Assembly: GCA_902729315.2 (NCBI GenBank)
Contig: LR746269.1
Span: 8,654,231-8,718,230 of the forward strand
Reading direction: 5' to 3'
From: Spirodela intermedia
Taxonomy: Eukaryota; Streptophyta; Magnoliopsida; Alismatales; Araceae
DNA: 64,000 bases
The notes beneath the pieces were generated by a model that worked only from the letters and a program-made list of their open reading frames with translations, was not told the origin of the DNA and searched no databases. The translations under genes were made by a program, and so were the position numbers. This document shows positions 59,082 to 64,000 of the stretch, one piece after another (position 1 is the stretch's first letter; every line of letters begins with the position of its first letter).

Positions 59082-60400
59082 GTGAACGCGAGAAAAGCCC
59101 AGTCGGATGGGCGTAGAGGAATCTCAGAGAGAAAATGATGATGGTGGATGGGGTGAGGCGGAGCAGAGGACTTGGGTAGGTTTTCCCCTCAGAAGAAGAA
59201 GAAGAAGAAGGCACTGGTAGAAGGAGAAGAGGCCCACTCCCGCGGAGCTGCTCTCCGAAGGAATTGAGCTGCTATCAGCCTCGGTGAGAATCACCGCCCT
59301 TGAAATAGAGCTGACGTGGTAAGAGAATCTTACCCGCAAGATAGCATCTTGATACAACGTTCGTGTAATTGGGTGGGGTCAATTCCCAAGTAGGTTCCTA
59401 TATGAGAATTGGACCCTCAAAAATCAGATCTTGGCATCATCCCTCCTCATTGATCGGACCCACCAATCATCCTCTCCCCGTCCACCTCTCGAGAATTGAC
59501 CGCACCAAGAGTGGTCATGTGAATCAACTCACTCGGTACGCACAAAACCTAATGCTCTGAAAACCTACTCTCTTTGCGTCATGGGCTCTTCCATATGAGG
59601 GCTGGTCAACTCGATGGCATATGACTCTAGAAATATGTGAAACTTTCTTTGATGGGTAATGTAAGAAGCCTATTTGTCAACACGCAAAAGCAATCTTGAC
59701 CTTAAACATCAACAAGCCCACTCGATCTTATATAGTCAACGGTGAAGAAGTGTAGAACCCATAGATATTTCCGTAGATTATGAAGCATAGAGCAAGTTAG
59801 TAAGTTGTTCATGGTGGGGTTGTAGATCATGAGGGTCACTTTAGTAAATTCAAATGGGAACACATAGCATTGGAGATTAGATGATGGAAACATGACCTCA
59901 AGTTTGTCAAGGAGTATTAAAATGGAAACATATGGCCTATTTTTCGACCATATTCACGAAGTTGACTTGCGGCTGTGAACTTTGTAAGTGGTATAATTAC
60001 AAGTCAAGGGGCTATTTCTAGTAACAAAATGACAAAAAAAAGAGATCCTGAAATATTTTCATTTTAGTTGGTAAAAAGAAAATACGGGCATGATTTTAAA
60101 CTACTTGATTTAGCAGTGGAATAATGCCAAAAAAAAAATCCGAATTGAATAATTTTAATTTCGTATTTGTGAAATCACAGGCCTGGGTGTAGAGATGGGG
60201 AAAATAAATAAATTTACGTTGATATTTTAAAATATTATATATTTTCCCAGTGATTTTTCCATAAATCGACACTCAACAATATTATCTTCTTTTTTTCTTT
60301 TCTTGAGTGGCTAACATTTTGGGCCCGGCGTGAAATAGAACTGTTTTTTTTTTGGGTATGGACCCACGTTTATTTGGATTTCAGGAGATTGAATCTGTCT
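59082..60400. other. ispE upstream region and intergenic DNA
   Basis: The first 250 bases contain the ispE leader with a gaagaagaagaagaag tract near 59200. The remainder is AT-rich with no frame above about 78 codons. No clear TATA box for ispE was identified. Confidence 0.4.
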
Positions 60401-60407
60401 GGTTAAT

Positions 60408-60475
60408 AAGCCCATTGGGCCTCACCATAACATTTTGGGCCCATGCGGCAAGTGACTGGGTGGGCCTGGGCCAGC
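60408..60475 (+). promoter_or_regulatory. Cluster of site II-like TGGGCC/GGCCCA motifs
   Basis: gcccattgggcc, ttgggcccat, gggtgggcc and tgggcc occur within 70 bases, followed by a TATA-like gatatatac at 60486-60494. Site II motifs are TCP-factor targets common in promoters of nuclear genes for organelle and growth functions. They lie 240-300 bases before the permease start codon. Confidence 0.5.
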
Positions 60476-60712
60476 TTGGAGGTCCAGATATATACAAGGG
60501 GTTGCCTTTCACAAAAAAATATAAGTAGAGGTCTTGGAACAATAGTCGGTATTATGCGGGGATATGCCTGAAAATAGTAGCACGGGGTGGCCGTTTTATT
60601 AACCGTTCGTTCACAGATGGCCACGAGTGACAGTTCAAAAGTAGCTTGGGGAAGAGAATTCCCTGATATTAGGAGGATAGGAGGAAGAAGACGACCATCG
60701 TCGAAGGGAGCC

Positions 60713-61161
60713 ATGGCCATCCCCTTCTCCTCTGCGCCTTCCTCCCCGTCATTCTCTCCTCTGTCGGTTTCCCCCTTCTCCGCTCGCTCCAGCTATCCGG
60801 CGCCGCGCTTGCTCGTGGTTCCTCACCGGGGAGAGGGAGTGATGTTTCCTGCATTCGGCTGTAGTCTCTCTTCTATCCGCCAACACCCATACAAGGCGCT
60901 GACATGTTATGCCAGAAAGGAGTCTACGCAGAAGTTCGAGAGGCTCTTCTCCAATTTGAATCAGGTCACCTTGAAGAGGGAACCGGGTGAGTCTGGCCTT
61001 CAGGGTCGCCTTCCAATTTCGTTTTGCCCTATGGTCTCCTTTTTAAGCCCTTGATAACGTTTTTATTTGTGATGGGATACATAGCCACATGAGATTGAGT
61101 TTCTTTTCTTTTTCTGACAGGGAGTGTAACTAGTGCTGTCTTTCTTGTGGCGGGCACCACG
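60713..61161 (+). CDS. Plastid aromatic amino acid permease-like protein, first two exons (partial)
   Basis: Exon 1 60713-60986, donor ccgg|gtgagt; exon 2 61121-61161, acceptor ctgacag|ggagtg, donor acg|gtatgt. Residues 1 to about 60 are Ser/Pro-rich and look like a chloroplast transit peptide (MAIPFSSAPSSPSFS). KFERLFSNLNQVTLKREPG and SVTSAVFLVAGTT follow. The last segment is the start of the first membrane helix of the bacterial TyrP/Mtr-type tryptophan/tyrosine permease family, whose plant members are plastid-predicted. The expected next residues VGAGILAIPA were not found before the window ends, so the remaining exons lie beyond an intron of more than 2.8 kb. An in-frame ATG at 60617 would add 32 residues; 60713 is preferred for its gccATGGcc context and transit-peptide composition. 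Confidence 0.7.
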
Positions 61162-63482
61162 GTATGTGCTACATTTTTGAGATTCTTGTTGTTGATACTA
61201 ATTATATGTATCTATCTCTAATTTATATTTAGGATACATTAATTTAGACATTTTATACGTAAAGAAGCATGTGAAAACTTTCAAGGAACTTTATGTGACT
61301 ACAGGTGGCGCTTAAAATTATGTTCTTACAGCACCTATTTCACTTGATTCCTATAACATATTTGATCAGATTTTTGTGCCTGTACCCCTGCTCCATTCTA
61401 CGTTGCTTAAATTTGGACTAACTTTACAAACATTTACGCAGAATAAAATACACAGAAATTTATTTGGTAAACTATTTAGTAGGTCCATTGAGTTATTTTT
61501 CCTTCTATTATTTACTACTGCCGTAAGAGTGTCCCCCCGGCCTGATCAAGCTGGTCAGGTTTGTGGAGAATCAGGCTCGAGTATTATGGGCTATATTTCA
61601 TTGTTAACAGCCTGATTGACATGTTGGGCTGCTAATTACACTTGTCTCACTCAACAATGAATTATTTTATTGGGAGAAAGGAAACATTATGAGAGTGAGA
61701 GAAACAGAGATCACATTAAAGGAAAGCCACCAGTGTAGTACCCTCGACTGTAGCTGCAACAGCACAAAAGGGGCAAGTACTAGTTGTTTAACTCAACCTG
61801 CCTGACCCATAATTTGCCACCATAATTGAATCATCAATACATTCATAGCTTAGTACATTCAAATTGATCCACTGGTTTTTTCCTGACTGTTGGATATTGT
61901 GGCCTGTAGAAATATTTCTATCATAAATGGATACATAGGGACTCAGGATTTTTGGAGTAATTAAAAGTATTTCTTTGTCAGGAAAGATATAAAGGTATTT
62001 GGTTTTAGTTTTTTGGTTAAACACAAATCCCACTTGAAATTAAACGGAAAATGGAATCCCACATTAACTGTCCAAATAAAAAATACCAAGAAGAGAGAAA
62101 ACAAAAAGGTGAGAATCACGATAAATATCCTTAGGATATCTACACTTCCCAACGTGCACCATTCAGCTCATTGTTAGACCTTCTAAATGGCAGCCTATTT
62201 GTTTTGTATCAGTGTTTTCTGCATATATCCTGTTGTCGTCTTGTTATTTATCATCAATATCACCCTTTCCCAGTGGTCTTAAATTCCTCGTCATTTTAAT
62301 CAGCTTTCTCCACGTTTTCCATACCCAATGCAGTTTATCCTGTAATCATCTTCTAAATCATATTTTCTGATGACATAAGAATATTTACTCCACAAAAGGA
62401 GGACCAGTCATGACTCAAGATAGTCAGCAATAAGATTAACCGGCAAAGCTTAAAACTAATGCTCCCTTATTATTATACCATATTTGTAATGTGGCCAAGG
62501 GGATTGAAGTGATGATCTACTGCCTAGGAAATTAGGCAAGATGGTGAAGTGAATGTCTTTTTTCAATTTACATAGATGATTATTTTACTCTTTGTAAAAT
62601 AATATGTACGCATGCTTAAATAATCATTTATGCTTAAGTAATTCAATTTATTTTTAAATTTATTAAGTCATTAAAATTAAATTTATCATCTCATTATGTT
62701 TAAATTCGTGAGTGGTGATTGGATTGATGATAAAGTAGAATCCTGGGTCGTGAGTGTATAATGTGTTTTGATTGACTTCTGATGAATGGTAGAACTGTTT
62801 GGATGGAATCAAATTTGCATGTATAAATGTAAATAAAATGTTAGAGAATGTGAGTTCCTGTCTGCACGTGTAAGAGGATGTCTGCATGCTGTGGCTTGTC
62901 TGGGTGAGTTGGTTTGCCTTCTCATCATGATATCAATTTGATAATGCCTTGAACACAGTGTACAATACACTTTTTATCGAACATACCTAAATTAAGCCAA
63001 TTAAAAAAAATGTGGGCCATGAGGGACAGCTCTTCCCAATTACCTTCTAGAAAAAGTGCAGCCTTATTATTTTAAGCTTGTAATTGTTAACGGGAGGTGT
63101 CTCTTGTTAGTCAGAAAATAATTCAAAATATAGTCAGCTATATGGGAGATTGGAACAAGGAATGCAAAAATACGGTTGAGTTTGTTTCAAGTTAAGATGG
63201 CTCTTCCATTGTAGGATAGATGCAGGGTAAGATTGCTTAAGTACTATATAGCAGCATACTGTTAAATAGCTAAACAACAGTGCTTGCATGATGCTGGTGT
63301 CAAATCGATGGAAAAAAAATAAAATTCATGGAGGAAACAGAAGGACAACACAGGTTAGAGCTGTTACTGGGAGAGCTGGCTACTGTCCATTAAGAAGCTA
63401 TGATTGAATTGCCTGCCATCAGACCGGATAGTTAATGTATCTCAGATGTCAAGTCGTGCTCCCTAGGTGGTGTCATTCTCTA
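61162..63482 (+). other. Apparent intron of the permease-like gene
   Basis: AT-rich, with frames of at most about 80 codons and a TCAGGC...GCCTGA near-palindrome around 61540-61610. I saw no further exon of the permease. It is called intron because the donor at 61162 is good and no acceptor-exon pair follows in the window. Confidence 0.4.
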
Positions 63483-64000
63483 TGTTAAGTGGATCCATTA
63501 GACTGTTAACGGATCCACTTAAAGACTAATGTAATGGGCTTGGCCCATTAACTCATGTACCTGTAGATACGTAGGAAACCAAGATAATTGATGTAAGACT
63601 TTGAGATTGGGGGAATTCTGCTCCAAGAAGTGGTGACTGATTCATCGTCCTAGAAGAGGAGGATTGTGAAGATCGAATGCTTTCATTCTCCAAGTTGCTA
63701 GAATCTCAATCAAGATCAATTCTCAACATGGTATCAGAGTTATGTTGATTCTGGTAGGATCAGATACTTCTTGTTTCTTGTTTCTTGAATCTTGTTTTTC
63801 TTGTTTCTGTGTTGGAGCAACACCAAGGAAGAAAGAAACCTTCCGCAAGTAGTGAACTGAGGCATTTTGAAAAGTATGAAGGAAAAAGACTTTCATAATG
63901 CATTTAGGAGAAGGCTCTTTGTCATCCATGAAACTCGTATTATGTCTAGCAACGACTGGAGAATGGGAGAGACTATATCATACTCTCCCAAATATCCCAG
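63483..64000 (+). mobile_element. Ty1/copia retrotransposon, 5' LTR and start of internal region
   Basis: The LTR spans 63483-63728: it starts TGTTAAGTGGATCC and ends TCTCAACA. It is followed at once by tggtatcagagt, which matches the usual primer-binding site complementary to initiator tRNA-Met. The internal region then runs to the window end; a frame beginning MSSNDWRMGE at 63942 may be the start of gag. The LTR opens with an inverted repeat, aagtggatcc...ggatccactt. The element is on the plus strand, the same as the host gene, and continues past the window. Confidence 0.8.

Noticed and set aside
1-64000. CRISPR arrays, operons, Shine-Dalgarno sites, rRNA or tRNA genes
   Set aside because: None seen. 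The window is eukaryotic nuclear DNA; the tandem repeats present are microsatellites, tandem LTR units or segmental duplications without the repeat-spacer pattern. A tRNA scan was not possible here.

Overview
The window is nuclear DNA from a flowering plant. The evidence is spliced genes with GT-AG introns, plastid-type transit peptides, angiosperm-type Ty1/copia elements with an initiator-Met tRNA primer-binding site, TATA plus pyrimidine-rich leaders, and site II (TGGGCC) promoter motifs. GC-rich first exons and GC-rich third positions in several genes would fit a monocot or early-diverging angiosperm, but I cannot name the species.

Layout. (1) 1-13.95 kb is repeat-rich. Three direct copies of an AT-rich LTR-like repeat (one with a three-fold tandem tail) and one inverted fragment lie around or inside a decayed Ty1/copia gag-pol. 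(2) 13.95-29.05 kb is a small, much-duplicated locus encoding short secreted cysteine-rich peptides. It has three intact two-exon genes (16.9 kb on plus; 24.3-24.8 and 28.1-28.5 kb on minus), one decayed exon (14.0 kb), and a possible older relic at 3.8 kb. The minus-strand pair sits in a tandem segmental duplication of about 4 kb, and a promoter-like block is repeated three times in front of the plus-strand gene. (3) 29.9-31.4 kb holds broken exons of the nucleoporin gene NUP93, split between both strands. (4) 31.7-35.4 kb is a giant inverted repeat with a fresh 266-bp tandem duplication at one end. (5) 35.4-42.0 kb is mostly non-genic, with short repeats, a GC-rich patch and another inverted LTR fragment.

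(6) 42.3-64 kb is the gene-rich part: a nine-exon KDPG-aldolase-like gene (42.3-47.8 kb, plus), an unrecognised acidic/Gly-rich protein (50.05-50.66 kb, plus), an intronless UBA-domain protein with a long 5'-UTR intron (about 51.8-55.4 kb, plus), an eleven-exon plastid ispE/CMK gene of the MEP isoprenoid pathway (55.56-59.08 kb, minus), and the first two exons of a plastid aromatic amino acid permease-like gene (60.7 kb onward, plus). A Ty1/copia 5' LTR lies at 63.5 kb, inside what looks like that gene's second intron.

The housekeeping genes do not form a pathway together; ispE and the permease-like gene both appear to be plastid-targeted. The most original content is the peptide family. All intact copies share a signal peptide, an RRMAQ junction split by a phase-1 intron, and a dense eight-cysteine module C-x2-C-x-CC-x7-CC-x-CC, present once or twice. 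I do not recognise it as a named family. All calls were made by eye; no database search was run.
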